From JBFLYZ01 sp040756415 (GTDB lineage: Bacteria > Bacteroidota > Bacteroidia > JADZBD01), in contig JBFLYZ010000020.1 of assembly GCA_040756415.1 (NCBI GenBank), positions 1 to 56,347 on the forward strand: a stretch of DNA of 56,347 bases, read 5' to 3'. Position 1 is the first letter of the stretch. Every line of letters starts with the position of its first letter. The notes below the pieces were generated by a model. The model was not told the DNA's origin. It was given only the letters and a program-made list of their open reading frames with translations, and made no database searches. Of the stretch, positions 24,893-34,858 are shown one piece after another. A program made the position numbers and the translations under genes.

Positions 24893-25717
24893 TTATTCTA
24901 CCGCGATTTTTTTCATTACGGTCTGCTCCCCGGCCCTGATCCGTATGAAATAGATGCCGGCAGCCAGGTCGGCCACTGAAATGCTTTCGTTCAGCACGGC
25001 TGCATTATTCCTTACCAGGCTTTTTTCTATCCCGCCCAGCACGTTGACTATTTCGATCACGGCATCGGCAGGCCGCCTGAACACCGCCTGAAGGCTTACC
25101 TGCCCGGAGGCGGGAACGGGCCCAACGCTAAGCGAGCTTTCTTCGATCACATCACCGACCGAGGTCAGGGGATTCAGGCAGCAGTTGCCGCCCTGCGACA
25201 CCAGGTGCGTGAAATTGTTCCAGCAATTATATCCAGTATAATGATACAGGAGCGAGCCGTTGAATACCGTCTGGAAATAATGGGCTATCTGGTCGCTGGT
25301 ATTACACCCGCCTGAGTTCCCGTTGCTGCAGGCTACGGCACAGATGATCTGGGGATAGCCGTTCGGGTCGCTGAGCGTGGCGTTAGGGTATTGAAGAATG
25401 GTATCCACCGGCTCGGGCACGCCCGTGATATCGGTAGTCGACACGCCCAGGTTGCAGTTATCCAGGGGATCGTTGTATCCCGCGTAACGCACCTCGGTCA
25501 CATTGCCCGCATAGGTGCCCTGTATGGTCACCTGCACCGCCTCGTAGGTACAGATACCGATCTTCAGGTTAGGTATGTTCTGGTCGACAACAATGTACAA
25601 TCGCCCCCCGTCATAATTGGAGTAAATGATCACATTTCCGTTCGGGTTGCACACCGGCTGGGCGAAAGCAAGCGATGCGGTGAGCGATAAAAGCATAAGG
25701 GTATAGAGTTTCTTCAT
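24893..25717 (-). CDS. Secreted protein with T9SS type A sorting domain (274 aa)
   Basis: A signal peptide (MKKLYTLMLLSLTASLAFAQ) precedes a Cys-rich region (about 22-190, about ten cysteines, several likely disulfide pairs). A C-terminal type A sorting domain (about 195-274) carries VGPVPASGQVSL, IEIVNVLG and GIYFIRIRAGEQTVMKKIAVE. It should be secreted through the type IX system and held at the cell surface. The central region is not a family I know. Promoter TACCTTTG lies at 25766 to 25759 (minus), upstream of a short ATATAGG tandem run. Confidence 0.85.
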   Translation of the reverse strand: MKKLYTLMLLSLTASLAFAQPVCNPNGNVIIYSNYDGGRLYIVVDQNIPNLKIGICTYEAVQVTIQGTYAGNVTEVRYAGYNDPLDNCNLGVSTTDITGVPEPVDTILQYPNATLSDPNGYPQIICAVACSNGNSGGCNTSDQIAHYFQTVFNGSLLYHYTGYNCWNNFTHLVSQGGNCCLNPLTSVGDVIEESSLSVGPVPASGQVSLQAVFRRPADAVIEIVNVLGGIEKSLVRNNAAVLNESISVADLAAGIYFIRIRAGEQTVMKKIAVE

Positions 25718-25758
25718 AGGATATAGGATATAGGGTTTATGGATTAAGAGTACACTAC

Positions 25759-25766
25759 CAAAGGTA
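25759..25766 (-). promoter_or_regulatory. Predicted -7 promoter element of the 274-residue T9SS gene
   Basis: The minus strand reads TACCTTTG, an exact TAnnTTTG match, about 41 nt upstream of the ATG. No TTTG is seen at the -33 distance. Confidence 0.45.
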
Positions 25767-25814
25767 GAACTATTTTGTATGCGCTCCTCATCCCCCGGCC
25801 ATTCTTAAATACGC

Positions 25815-25822
25815 TATATTTG
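25815..25822 (+). promoter_or_regulatory. Predicted -7 promoter element of the histidine kinase-hemW operon
   Basis: TATATTTG matches TAnnTTTG and ends 15 nt before ATG 25838. It supports that ATG over an in-frame ATG at 25775, which would be outside the transcript. Confidence 0.55.
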
Positions 25823-25837
25823 CAGGGTACAGCCCAT

Positions 25838-27331
25838 ATGAATATTTATTCCCGTAAACAACGCTGGAAGCTGCTGCTTTTTATCGCTGCAGTGATCATT
25901 ATCGGTATCTCGCTCTGGTATACCAACCTGCTGGTGCGCAAGATATCGGACGATGAGCGCAGGAAAGCGCGCATGTGGGTTACCGCCATACAACGCAAGG
26001 CCGAGCTGGTGGAAAAGAACAATGTGCTGTACCAGGAGGAAAGCAGGAAGATACAGCAGCTTGCTGATGCCTACCGCAGCCTGCTATCGGCCGATACCGC
26101 CCGCCTGACGGAGAACCTGGATATAGTCAGGAACAACATCACTATTCCCATCATTATCGTTGACGACAAGAACCGCATCGTGCTCACCAAGAATTTCCAG
26201 CCCCAGCAGGCCAATGACACGGCCTTTTTGCGCAGGGAGCGCCAGACCATGGGGCAACAGCACCAGCCTTTCGAGATCGTGCTCACCGAGGGAAAGACCC
26301 AGAAGCTGTACTACAAGAACTCCGAGCTGTATACTGTTCTTCAGAACGTGTACAGCGATTTCATCGAGCTGTTCAAAGACGAGATCGATTCCAATTCCAT
26401 TTCTTTCCCCGTCATCCTCACCGATTCGACCAAGAACAGGGTGCTGGCCTATGGCGGCCTGGATTCTGCGAAAATGAAAGACTCCTCCTATGTGAAGAAG
26501 AGGCTGGCTGAAATGGAAGCCTCCAGCACCCCCATTCGTGTGAACCTGGGAGAAGCGGGCAAATGCTACATCTTTTACGAAGACTCCTTCCTGCTCACGC
26601 AGCTTCGCTATTATCCTTATTTCCAGTTCGGCATCATCGGCCTCTTTCTGCTCATTGCCTACACCCTCTTCAGTACGGCACGCAAGGCCGAGCAGAACCA
26701 GGTGTGGGTGGGCATGGCCAAGGAAACGGCCCACCAGTTGGGCACGCCCCTTTCATCGCTCATCGCCTGGATAGAGGTGCTCAAGATGAAGAACATGGAC
26801 GAGCAGACCCTGAAAGAAATGCGCCAGGACCTCAGCCGCCTGGAGACCATCACCGAGCGTTTCTCCAAGATAGGCTCCATGCCCGTGCTGGAGAAGCAGG
26901 ATATGATGGAGGTGCTGAACAAATCCATCGAATACATCAAGACCCGTACTTCGAAAAACGTATCGTTCGTAGTGCGCAATAAGGAAAACTATCCCGTACA
27001 AGCCTCCATCAACGTTCCGCTCTTCGAGTGGGTGATCGAGAACATCTGCAAGAACGCGGTTGACGCCATGGACGGCAACGGCACGATCACGGTCGATATC
27101 ACCGACCAGACCCAGTTCGTGTACGTGGATGTGACCGACACCGGCAAGGGCATACCAAAATCGAAGTACAAGACCGTTTTCGAGCCCGGCTATACCACCA
27201 AGGAGCGGGGCTGGGGACTGGGCCTTTCGCTGGCCAGGCGCATCATCGAGAACTACCACAGCGGTAAGATCTTCGTCAAGCAATCCGAGCCGGGCAGGGG
27301 CACCACCTTCCGTATCGTGCTGAACAAGTAA
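25838..27331 (+). CDS. Membrane sensor histidine kinase (497 aa)
   Basis: TM1 (about 11-29) and TM2 (about 262-282) enclose a sensor region of about 230 residues. The kinase core follows: H-box AKETAHQLGTPLSSL with phospho-acceptor H299, N-box ENICKNAVDAMDG, G1 DTGKGIP, F-box FEPGYTTK and G2 GWGLGLSLARRI. It should autophosphorylate and pass phosphate to a response regulator, but none is adjacent, so it is an orphan kinase. Its stop overlaps the hemW start (TAATG), so translation of the two is probably coupled. The signal is unknown. Confidence 0.93.
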   Translation: MNIYSRKQRWKLLLFIAAVIIIGISLWYTNLLVRKISDDERRKARMWVTAIQRKAELVEKNNVLYQEESRKIQQLADAYRSLLSADTARLTENLDIVRNNITIPIIIVDDKNRIVLTKNFQPQQANDTAFLRRERQTMGQQHQPFEIVLTEGKTQKLYYKNSELYTVLQNVYSDFIELFKDEIDSNSISFPVILTDSTKNRVLAYGGLDSAKMKDSSYVKKRLAEMEASSTPIRVNLGEAGKCYIFYEDSFLLTQLRYYPYFQFGIIGLFLLIAYTLFSTARKAEQNQVWVGMAKETAHQLGTPLSSLIAWIEVLKMKNMDEQTLKEMRQDLSRLETITERFSKIGSMPVLEKQDMMEVLNKSIEYIKTRTSKNVSFVVRNKENYPVQASINVPLFEWVIENICKNAVDAMDGNGTITVDITDQTQFVYVDVTDTGKGIPKSKYKTVFEPGYTTKERGWGLGLSLARRIIENYHSGKIFVKQSEPGRGTTFRIVLNK

Positions 27332-28455
27332 TGAGTGGTATTTACATTCACATCCCTTTCTGCAGGCAGGCCTGTCATTATTGCGATTTCCATTTCTCCA
27401 CTTCGCTGAAGAACAAAGCGGCTTTTTTAACCGCGTTGGGAAAAGAGATCATCCTCAGAAAGAATTACCTGGCATCGAAAGAAATACACACCCTTTATTT
27501 CGGAGGCGGCACGCCTTCCCTGCTTACACAAAAAGAGCTGATGGGTCTGTTCGATGAGCTTCACCGGCATTTTCTCATCGCCCCCGGTGCCGAGATCACG
27601 CTCGAAGCCAATCCCGATGATCTAACCGCAGGGAAAATAAAGGAACTGCGCCAGACGCCCGTCAACCGCCTGAGCATAGGCATACAAAGTTTTATTGACC
27701 GCGACCTGCAATGGATGAACAGGGCGCACAGCGCGGAAGAAGCGCTGCGATCAGTAAAGCAGGCGCGGGAAGCCGGATTCGGCAATATCACCATCGATCT
27801 TATCTATGGTATTCCGGCCATGACCGATGAGGAGTGGGGAAAAAACCTTGAACAGACCTTCGGGCTGAACGTGCAGCACATCTCCGCCTATTGCCTTACC
27901 GTAGAGCCCCGCACCGCCCTTTCGCATGCCGTGCGCAGGGGCAAAACAAAGAATGTGGATGATGAGAAAAGCGCGGGGCAATTCGAGATCATGCTCGCAG
28001 AAATGAAAAAGCACGATTTTATCCAGTACGAGATATCCAATTTCTGCAAAGAGGGATTTCACTCCCGGCACAACAGCAGCTACTGGAAAGGCGAGCATTA
28101 TCTGGGCCTTGGTCCCTCCGCCCATTCCTTTGATGGCGCATCGCGGCAGTGGAACGTGGCGGACAATAAGCGTTATATCGCAGCCCTGGAAAAAGGAGAA
28201 TTGGATTTCACGAAAGAAGTACTTAGTACTGAACAGCGTTATAACGACTACATACTCACCAGCCTGCGCACAATGTGGGGCACTGGCCTGGAACATATCC
28301 GTTCTGCATTCGGAACGCCTTTCCACGAGCATATACTTGCGGAGGCCAGGAAATACCTGGAGAGCGGGCACCTGCAAGAAAAGGAAAATAGACTATTTTT
28401 AACGGATAAAGGGAAGCTGATCGCGGATAGGATAGCAAGTGATCTGTTTTTTTAA
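27331..28455 (+). CDS. hemW: HemW-type radical SAM heme chaperone (374 aa)
   Basis: The N-terminus MSGIYIHIPFCRQACHYCDF holds the radical-SAM cysteines C11, C15 and C18, followed by LYFGGGTPS and the conserved GIQSF segment; the C-terminal HemN-like domain is present. It resembles coproporphyrinogen dehydrogenase, but the Cx3CxYC spacing and the length fit HemW, which inserts heme into target proteins. It overlaps the kinase gene by one base. Just past its stop, base composition changes to the A/T-rich island. Confidence 0.9.
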   Translation: MSGIYIHIPFCRQACHYCDFHFSTSLKNKAAFLTALGKEIILRKNYLASKEIHTLYFGGGTPSLLTQKELMGLFDELHRHFLIAPGAEITLEANPDDLTAGKIKELRQTPVNRLSIGIQSFIDRDLQWMNRAHSAEEALRSVKQAREAGFGNITIDLIYGIPAMTDEEWGKNLEQTFGLNVQHISAYCLTVEPRTALSHAVRRGKTKNVDDEKSAGQFEIMLAEMKKHDFIQYEISNFCKEGFHSRHNSSYWKGEHYLGLGPSAHSFDGASRQWNVADNKRYIAALEKGELDFTKEVLSTEQRYNDYILTSLRTMWGTGLEHIRSAFGTPFHEHILAEARKYLESGHLQEKENRLFLTDKGKLIADRIASDLFF

Positions 28456-28515
28456 GACCTCTACTTGCCATTGTAAATTAATCGATTATTTATACATTTA
28501 TTAAAACTTTCGTTG

Positions 28516-29262
28516 GTGTCGCAACGCAAACCGTTTTTATTGCTACTCCTTTCTTTTCTGAGTGCGTGCGGAATAAGAACATATAGCCCAACAACTCCAC
28601 ATAACCCTACTATTGTTGATCCTAAGGAAACCAAACTTGCCTTATATCCCATTTCCAGTAATGTGGGCTTCCGGCTCAGTCATTCTCCCTTGAAAAAAAC
28701 AGTATTAACGATCGGTTTAAATTACGATCTTATTTATCTGTTCCGCTCCGGAGAAGTAGCGGCCGCCTATACTATTACAAGTAAAGAAAATGTCATTGAG
28801 TTGTTTGGCGGGTATGGTTTAACTCTTGTGAATCATTCAGACTCTTATAAGTATTGGCGCTCGTCACGCCTCGATACCTGGAACTTTTCAGGCGAATATT
28901 ACAGCTGCTTTTTCCAGCCTGCATGGACCAAAAAGAAAACAAAAAGCTCGTATGGATTTTCCCTGCGATTTGATTATTCGAATTACAACAGGTTTGATCT
29001 TTCTTATTATCATTATGAAAATGAAATATTGATAAGCAGTAATACGCTAAGTGCCAGGAACAAATATATATTATACCTAACCCCTGCCATGAATTTCAAG
29101 ACCGGGAATGAAAAGATCAGATTTATCTCGCACTTGGCAATGGTTTTCCCTTTACAAGGATCTCTTCCAGATATAAGCGCGAGAGAACCGCTGAACACGG
29201 TTTTTTTTCGGTTTGGGATCGAAGTCCCTGTAAAAATTAGGCGCAGGTCTAAAGACTCTTGA
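28516..29262 (+). CDS. Putative lipoprotein of unknown function (248 aa)
   Basis: The N-terminus MSQRKPFLLLLLSFLSACG is a lipoprotein signal with lipobox LSAC. The rest is rich in aromatic beta-strand pairs (YSCFFQPAW, FSLRFDYSNY, FDLSYYHYE), suggesting an outer-membrane beta structure. The start is GTG at 28516 (TTG at 28513 would add one residue); no ATG is available. It is the first gene of an A/T-rich set with the next lipoprotein and the 1349-residue secreted protein. I do not recognise a family. Confidence 0.65.
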   Translation: MSQRKPFLLLLLSFLSACGIRTYSPTTPHNPTIVDPKETKLALYPISSNVGFRLSHSPLKKTVLTIGLNYDLIYLFRSGEVAAAYTITSKENVIELFGGYGLTLVNHSDSYKYWRSSRLDTWNFSGEYYSCFFQPAWTKKKTKSSYGFSLRFDYSNYNRFDLSYYHYENEILISSNTLSARNKYILYLTPAMNFKTGNEKIRFISHLAMVFPLQGSLPDISAREPLNTVFFRFGIEVPVKIRRRSKDS

Positions 29263-29288
29263 TTTTTTCCAAAATAATTATATCTTTG
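29259..29288 (+). promoter_or_regulatory. Predicted promoter (TTG-N19-TATCTTTG) of the 218-residue lipoprotein gene
   Basis: TTG at 29259-29261 and TATCTTTG at 29281-29288 have the expected 19-bp spacing. The -7 element ends only 4 nt before the ATG at 29293, so the transcript should be leaderless or nearly so. It overlaps the stop region of the preceding gene. Confidence 0.6.
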
Positions 29289-29292
29289 CTTT

Positions 29293-29949
29293 ATGGCAAA
29301 GCTTTACCGTATATTGCCTTTTTTACTGGTTCTATCTTCCTGTCATAGAGACGATCCTGTTAACCCGCCTCCACCCTCCCCCTTATCCGTACCACAAGAA
29401 GTAAAAGATTACTGTTATTTTAAACCTGGGTCCTATTGGGTATATAGGGATACAGCTACCGGTATTGAGGATAGCGTATTTACGCTATCCGCGCAAACAG
29501 GATGGGATACTGCGATCATTAATGGAAAGGAACAAGCTTTTGAATGGTTTCAATGCATAACACGCAGTGACTTGGATGGATATGACTATTACTATTGGAC
29601 AAACATGACTTGGAAAACCAGTGATGGTCGAGTACCAGTATTCCGCGAAAAAACAACAATTGGGGATTATGAAGGAAAAACCATCTTACTATCGGACAAG
29701 TTTAGCATTCCAAATATAATGTACCCCTATTCCCAAAATGGCATTGTTAGCTTTGTCGCAGTACTTGACAGTTTTCAAATTAATAATGAGGCTTTTTTTA
29801 ATGTAGTTAAATTCAATGATACCGAAAATATTACCGAAAACTACAACAACACGAATTTCTACATCTCTAAGCATATTGGCATTATTAAAAAGGAACTTCT
29901 TGACAGCAACACTGTCTGGGAATTAGTCCGATATAGTATAACCCAGTAG
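29293..29949 (+). CDS. Putative lipoprotein of unknown function (218 aa)
   Basis: The signal is MAKLYRILPFLLVLSSC with lipobox LSSC, followed by a Pro-rich spacer (NPPPPSP). A single globular region starts YFKPGSYWVYRD, a motif common to Bacteroidota lipoproteins of unknown role. It should be anchored in the outer membrane. It lies 10 nt upstream of the large T9SS gene and probably shares its transcript. A predicted promoter places the 5' end of the mRNA at the start codon. Codon use is more A/T-rich than in genes outside the island. Confidence 0.65.
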   Translation: MAKLYRILPFLLVLSSCHRDDPVNPPPPSPLSVPQEVKDYCYFKPGSYWVYRDTATGIEDSVFTLSAQTGWDTAIINGKEQAFEWFQCITRSDLDGYDYYYWTNMTWKTSDGRVPVFREKTTIGDYEGKTILLSDKFSIPNIMYPYSQNGIVSFVAVLDSFQINNEAFFNVVKFNDTENITENYNNTNFYISKHIGIIKKELLDSNTVWELVRYSITQ

Positions 29950-29959
29950 CCTTGGTCTT

Positions 29960-32900
29960 ATGATTAGACATCTACAGCTTTTGACAGTTTTCATTGGCCT
30001 TGCCAATGTGTCACTCTCGCAAATTTCCCAGCAGGAAATTGAAAATCATAAAAAATACTGGAACTACAGAGATCGATTTAAAAAATTCTTCGTTCATATT
30101 GGTTCCCAAGCCGGGGATGGCATTCCAATTGCCAACCGCGACAAATACCTAGCTAATATCAATGGTATTCTGCCTTGTTTAAATCCTCAAAACTGTGGAT
30201 ATATTAGGATGGGGGATGCTATGTCGCAAGATGGCGAATATTTAGCCGTCTTAGCAACTGAATACAAACTCTTAAAAGATGCAGGAGGTGATTTAACAGG
30301 CATATTAAACGAATTATATTATGCCATTGAGGCAATAAATCGACTCGACAGAAAAGCAGAGCCTTATTTAAGCTTTAATACTCAACCTGATAATCTTAAC
30401 GGCTTCTATATGCGCGATGATGCACCACAATTCTTTTATCAGCATTGGGCTAACTTGTATCCTCAGACTCTGGATTCAAGAGACGATGTCAGTTATTCCG
30501 ATGGTGATGCCTATAATATAGAATGGAATCCTACTTCCAATTTTAATCCTTTAAATGAAGTAAGTATGGATCAACTATCAGGTACCGTCATTGGCTTTGC
30601 CTTTGTAAAGAAATTTGTTGACAATATTTATGTGCAACCCACTCCTAGTGATGTGGGATTTTATCTTGTTGATGAAGTCAAGGCTATTACCGAACGTATC
30701 ATGCAATACATATTACCGATCCGCAGTTTTCCTCAAGCTTATGGGAACTGCGATTACAACGCCAATGGTAATTGGGTTGTCAAAAGCCCTGTAGCTAATT
30801 CTCTCGTATTAAGCGGAGGCGGATATGTACAAGGCTATTCTTATGCCGTGGCCAAAACGGCCGAATATATAACTGGCAATCTGTATTTATCCCCGATTCT
30901 TTTCTCGATCGTTCTTCAAGCCAACGAGCCAATAATATGTCCTGGACAGGCAAGTACCGTTTTAAGCATGGGTGCTATTGCGGGAGTTTGGACAAACCTC
31001 CAAAATGAAACTATGGTGATCGGAGGACAGCCACCATCAGCTGCAACCGTTTGTTTAAATCCTATTCCAAATCTTAATCCCAATATTTGCTTTGACATAC
31101 TCGACCAGTCCATTCCTATTAAAGATTTCAACCTGAACTCCATGTTATCTTATGCGACAGTAGGAGGAATTTGGTCACATTATAATGTTAATAGGATAGC
31201 ATCCGATCCAGGGAACAAAATGTACATTTTTGATCTTATATATGCGCTGCTACATGATCAACAACCGTTAAATGACCAGTCATTCTATGCAAATCTGCTC
31301 TCTACCGCTCCCTGTAATGGCCCATATAATATAAGAAACCCCTTTACAGGAGCTGAAAGTATAGATCCCATATGGAACGAGAACTCCATTTGGCTGCATC
31401 CGTTCGGTCCTTCGCAAATAACTCGTGGTGAATACAACGGGAATGATTATATGCTATTATATAACCTTTATCAACTTGTTTATAAAAATTCCTCTAGTTT
31501 ACCAGTATATGCTGATAATTCTTGCCAATGTTCTTCGGCATCGAAAATCGAACTGAATATTGACAATAACGATCCCGCTAACCTGCTTAACAACATCATT
31601 ATTTACAGGCGATTTCCACAATATGTAAGTCTTAACATTAAATTGCAAGAGTTTCTTACTCAAGATCTTAACATTCCAAACGCTCAAAGTTGTACAACAC
31701 AAACCGATCTGGTTGTTTGCAATAATTCTACACTTGATCTAAAAAGCGGATCCAATTTTGTCATTGCCAGTTCCTTTGGGGATGCCGGCAGTCTGATTAT
31801 AAGAAATGGCTCAACATTAGTATTGAGAGGTGGCTCGACTATTAGCGTACAGGATAAATGTAAGATTCTGATTGAACCAGGCGCTAATCTTATTTATGAA
31901 CAAGGAGCCAACATAGAGCTTTTGGGAAATGACGCCCTGCTAGAAATACAAGGAAACCTACATATTGGAGATAATGCGAATTTTACATTTACTTATCCCA
32001 ACTCGACTAGCGGTTACGTAAAATTCAGTGCGCCATCCCTCCCTCCAACTTATCTTACTCAAAATATTTTCCCCGGCACAAATTGCTCCATAACCTTTAT
32101 TGGGACGGGCACCAACGACAAAGTACTCGAAATAACCCAGGAGTCCTTATATCCTGACAACCTTGTACTTTTCAAGATCTTTAAGGGTAAGGTTGTTTTA
32201 GGAGCTAACCAATGCCGCCTGAATATTGGCTGTCCGATGGATTTTAAATTTGTGCGCGTTACTGGAAGTGGATCGGGCTATGAAGGTTCGCGGGGAATTC
32301 ATCTATATGGCCAGTCCGGAGTAACGATCTCCAGTACCATTATTGAACAATGCCAAACAGGAATTTCCGCTTTTCTTTTCTACGGTGGCAATCCGTTGGC
32401 CATCTCTTCGAGTACTATTAAAAACTGCGGAGTTGGTCTATACTCGGTGGGCATGGGCGTTAATCTCACCGGAGTTGGATTAGTGAATAACAGTATAGGC
32501 TGGATGGCAGATGCTATTTCAGTCAACTGTACGCAAACAAACTGCACATTTAGCGACAACGATGCAGGATATTTACTCCTCGGAGGCGTGGCTGAGGTTA
32601 AAATGGATAATTGCAATGCGAACAATAATAACTATTGGGGTGGAGAAGTTTATGGTAATATCATTCTCAATGTGAAGTGCGGACAGGTCAACAATAACCT
32701 GAATTACGGCCTGTTGATAGCGAACAAAGGCAACCTTTGGATGAATACTACCCTGGGTGGAGGACTAGTAGAAATGAAAAACAATCCAGTATCAATTCAG
32801 TTGATGGACGCCAATATTATTGACCTTGATCAGGGATATAACGAATTAAGAGCCACTGGCAACTATAATAATCCATGCTCAAATCTTGGAATTAACTGTC

Positions 32901-34009
32901 CGCAGCAGATTGTGGGAACTACCTCTACACCATTTACCTCTATTCCAGCCAACTTCAACAAGTGGCGGCCCAATAACAATACCCCGATCAATACAGATTA
33001 CTATACAAATGTGTCAAATCAGAATTTCCAGTCAGTCACCTTCGTGGATGCAAACCAGCAGCAAAGCCTACCGAACTGCAATGTCTATAACCCTAACAAT
33101 CCCACTCCGAATTCTACTTACCTCAGCATTTTAGATAGTTGCCCCGGATGCAACACGGTCAATACGGCAAGCTTTATCAACAAAAAGACCAACCAGGCCA
33201 CCAAGTTTTCGATGCAAATGATGGATTCTATTCTACCGGGTAATTACAGCAATGCAGTGGGCAAATTTTATGAAATACTGAAATACCCTCTATCGCAACC
33301 AAGCGTTTACGACAAACATGTCCTAAATATTTCAGGCCGTAAAATGCAGGAATCGCTTTTACAGGGCATTTCTACCGGGCAGATAGGCACAGGGCTGAAT
33401 ACGGATGTATTAAAGGTCATAGAAATTTTAGACGATCAGATTGCCGATGCGGGAAACGATACTTCAAAGTACAGGCAAAAGCTGTATGCAAGCGTAGAAA
33501 AGGCCATTAACTATCGTCTTGCGAACAGGCGGGATCTGGCAATACCTCTTTTGGACAATATTCTCGCTTGGGCGCGCCCTGAGCATTACGATTATGTCAT
33601 GCGCTGGCGCTGCATCGTCAATACGGAAAACCTTGTCCTGACTGGACAGTTGTCTAAAGACAGTTTCCTGATCGTACTGCAGGGTTGTTTGCCAGTAATG
33701 GACTTTAGCCAATTCAACAGGAGTGCAGAGCTGCAAGCGTTGAGCGAAGATGAAGAGTTGCAGCCGGTGGTTGGTATTTATCCCAATCCTGTCACTGATT
33801 TTGCAACGTTGGCTTACCAGCTCAAGGAGAGCGAAACCGGGGAATTGAAGATATATTCCGTACTCGGGGAGCAGGTCAGATCGTTTTCTCTTCCACAGGG
33901 CAAAAATCTTGTCTTTGACACATCCGGGTTAAATAATGGGGTGTACTTCTACTATATCACAACAAACCAGGCAGAAACCATTTCCGGCAAGTTCATCATA
34001 GCTAGATAA
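29960..34009 (+). CDS. Giant secreted beta-helix protein with T9SS type A sorting domain (1349 aa)
   Basis: A signal peptide (about 1-21) is followed by a mostly alpha/loop region (about 22-560) with no motif I know. Residues about 590-910 are repeated short strands with N-N-N and G-x-G turns (SSTIKNCGVGLYSVG, VNNSIGWM), as in right-handed parallel beta-helix proteins such as surface adhesins and polysaccharide-active proteins. The C-terminal 75 residues are a type A sorting domain (GIYPNPVTDFATL, LKIYSVLGEQV, GVYFYYITTNQ). It should be exported by the type IX system. A/T-rich codon use unlike the flanking genes suggests transfer. Confidence 0.8.
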   Translation: MIRHLQLLTVFIGLANVSLSQISQQEIENHKKYWNYRDRFKKFFVHIGSQAGDGIPIANRDKYLANINGILPCLNPQNCGYIRMGDAMSQDGEYLAVLATEYKLLKDAGGDLTGILNELYYAIEAINRLDRKAEPYLSFNTQPDNLNGFYMRDDAPQFFYQHWANLYPQTLDSRDDVSYSDGDAYNIEWNPTSNFNPLNEVSMDQLSGTVIGFAFVKKFVDNIYVQPTPSDVGFYLVDEVKAITERIMQYILPIRSFPQAYGNCDYNANGNWVVKSPVANSLVLSGGGYVQGYSYAVAKTAEYITGNLYLSPILFSIVLQANEPIICPGQASTVLSMGAIAGVWTNLQNETMVIGGQPPSAATVCLNPIPNLNPNICFDILDQSIPIKDFNLNSMLSYATVGGIWSHYNVNRIASDPGNKMYIFDLIYALLHDQQPLNDQSFYANLLSTAPCNGPYNIRNPFTGAESIDPIWNENSIWLHPFGPSQITRGEYNGNDYMLLYNLYQLVYKNSSSLPVYADNSCQCSSASKIELNIDNNDPANLLNNIIIYRRFPQYVSLNIKLQEFLTQDLNIPNAQSCTTQTDLVVCNNSTLDLKSGSNFVIASSFGDAGSLIIRNGSTLVLRGGSTISVQDKCKILIEPGANLIYEQGANIELLGNDALLEIQGNLHIGDNANFTFTYPNSTSGYVKFSAPSLPPTYLTQNIFPGTNCSITFIGTGTNDKVLEITQESLYPDNLVLFKIFKGKVVLGANQCRLNIGCPMDFKFVRVTGSGSGYEGSRGIHLYGQSGVTISSTIIEQCQTGISAFLFYGGNPLAISSSTIKNCGVGLYSVGMGVNLTGVGLVNNSIGWMADAISVNCTQTNCTFSDNDAGYLLLGGVAEVKMDNCNANNNNYWGGEVYGNIILNVKCGQVNNNLNYGLLIANKGNLWMNTTLGGGLVEMKNNPVSIQLMDANIIDLDQGYNELRATGNYNNPCSNLGINCPQQIVGTTSTPFTSIPANFNKWRPNNNTPINTDYYTNVSNQNFQSVTFVDANQQQSLPNCNVYNPNNPTPNSTYLSILDSCPGCNTVNTASFINKKTNQATKFSMQMMDSILPGNYSNAVGKFYEILKYPLSQPSVYDKHVLNISGRKMQESLLQGISTGQIGTGLNTDVLKVIEILDDQIADAGNDTSKYRQKLYASVEKAINYRLANRRDLAIPLLDNILAWARPEHYDYVMRWRCIVNTENLVLTGQLSKDSFLIVLQGCLPVMDFSQFNRSAELQALSEDEELQPVVGIYPNPVTDFATLAYQLKESETGELKIYSVLGEQVRSFSLPQGKNLVFDTSGLNNGVYFYYITTNQAETISGKFIIAR

Positions 34010-34084
34010 GCCTTTTACATTACATTAAATCTGCCAAGGACTGTATCCCTCAATCTCGTATTTTAGCATTTTAATGCTTCAGGC

Positions 34085-34834
34085 ATGTTCATCACCATCA
34101 ACCATAAAGGCAAAACCTACAAGGCCGATCTGGCTAAGCCCATAGATATTTCCATTCCCCTGCGGGACGGCAAGGACAATGTAAGCGCCTGGTACGTGCA
34201 GCCCCCGCGCTTCGTGCCCGTGCGCATGGGCGACTGGGTGGGCGATGTGAACCAGGGCGCCAGCGTGAACTTCCGCGACATTTATTTCAACCCCCATGGC
34301 CACGGCACCCATACCGAGTGCGTGGGGCATATCAGCAAAGAGCCCTATACCATCAACCAGTCGCTCCGTCATTTCTTCTTCCTGGCCGAATTGGTGACCA
34401 TTTTACCTGACGAAGCAGGCGGTGACCGCATCATTACGAAGAAACATATAGAAGCGGTACTGGAAGGTAAAAAACCCGAGGCAATTGTTATCCGCACGGT
34501 GTCTAATCCCATAGAGAAGATCAGCGCGCAGTACTCCGGCACCAACCCTCCTTACCTGCACCCCGAGGCCGCTCAATATATCTGCTCGCTGGGCATCGAA
34601 CACCTGCTCATCGACCTGCCCTCGGTCGACAAGGAGAAGGACGGGGGCAGGCTGCTGGCCCACCACGCTTTTTGGCAGTACCCACACGCCACCCGCCTCA
34701 AAGCCACCATTACCGAGCTGATCTACGTGCCGAACAATGTGTATGACGGCAGCTACCTTCTCAACCTGCAGATCGCCAGCTTCGAGAACGATGCCTCGCC
34801 CAGCAAGCCCGTGCTGTATCAAATTGTGATGTAA
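34085..34834 (+). CDS. Cyclase-family metal-dependent hydrolase, kynurenine-formamidase-like (249 aa)
   Basis: The motif HGHGTHTECVGH (about 72-83) is the metal-binding signature of the cyclase/kynurenine formamidase family (HxGTHxDxPxH), with Glu-Cys-Val-Gly in place of Asp-x-Pro-x. DLSDI-type strands and LLIDLPSVD follow. Family members hydrolyse N-formylkynurenine or related amides. No tryptophan-degradation gene is nearby, so the substrate is open. Base composition returns to the GC-rich type here, marking the right edge of the A/T-rich island. Confidence 0.8.
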   Translation: MFITINHKGKTYKADLAKPIDISIPLRDGKDNVSAWYVQPPRFVPVRMGDWVGDVNQGASVNFRDIYFNPHGHGTHTECVGHISKEPYTINQSLRHFFFLAELVTILPDEAGGDRIITKKHIEAVLEGKKPEAIVIRTVSNPIEKISAQYSGTNPPYLHPEAAQYICSLGIEHLLIDLPSVDKEKDGGRLLAHHAFWQYPHATRLKATITELIYVPNNVYDGSYLLNLQIASFENDASPSKPVLYQIVM

Positions 34835-34858
34835 CTTCGCGGGGTTAATCTCCTATCT

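Noticed and set aside
28256..28471. A minus-strand frame covering the end of hemW
   Set aside because: It lies fully within the conserved C-terminal codons of HemW and has no supporting signal.
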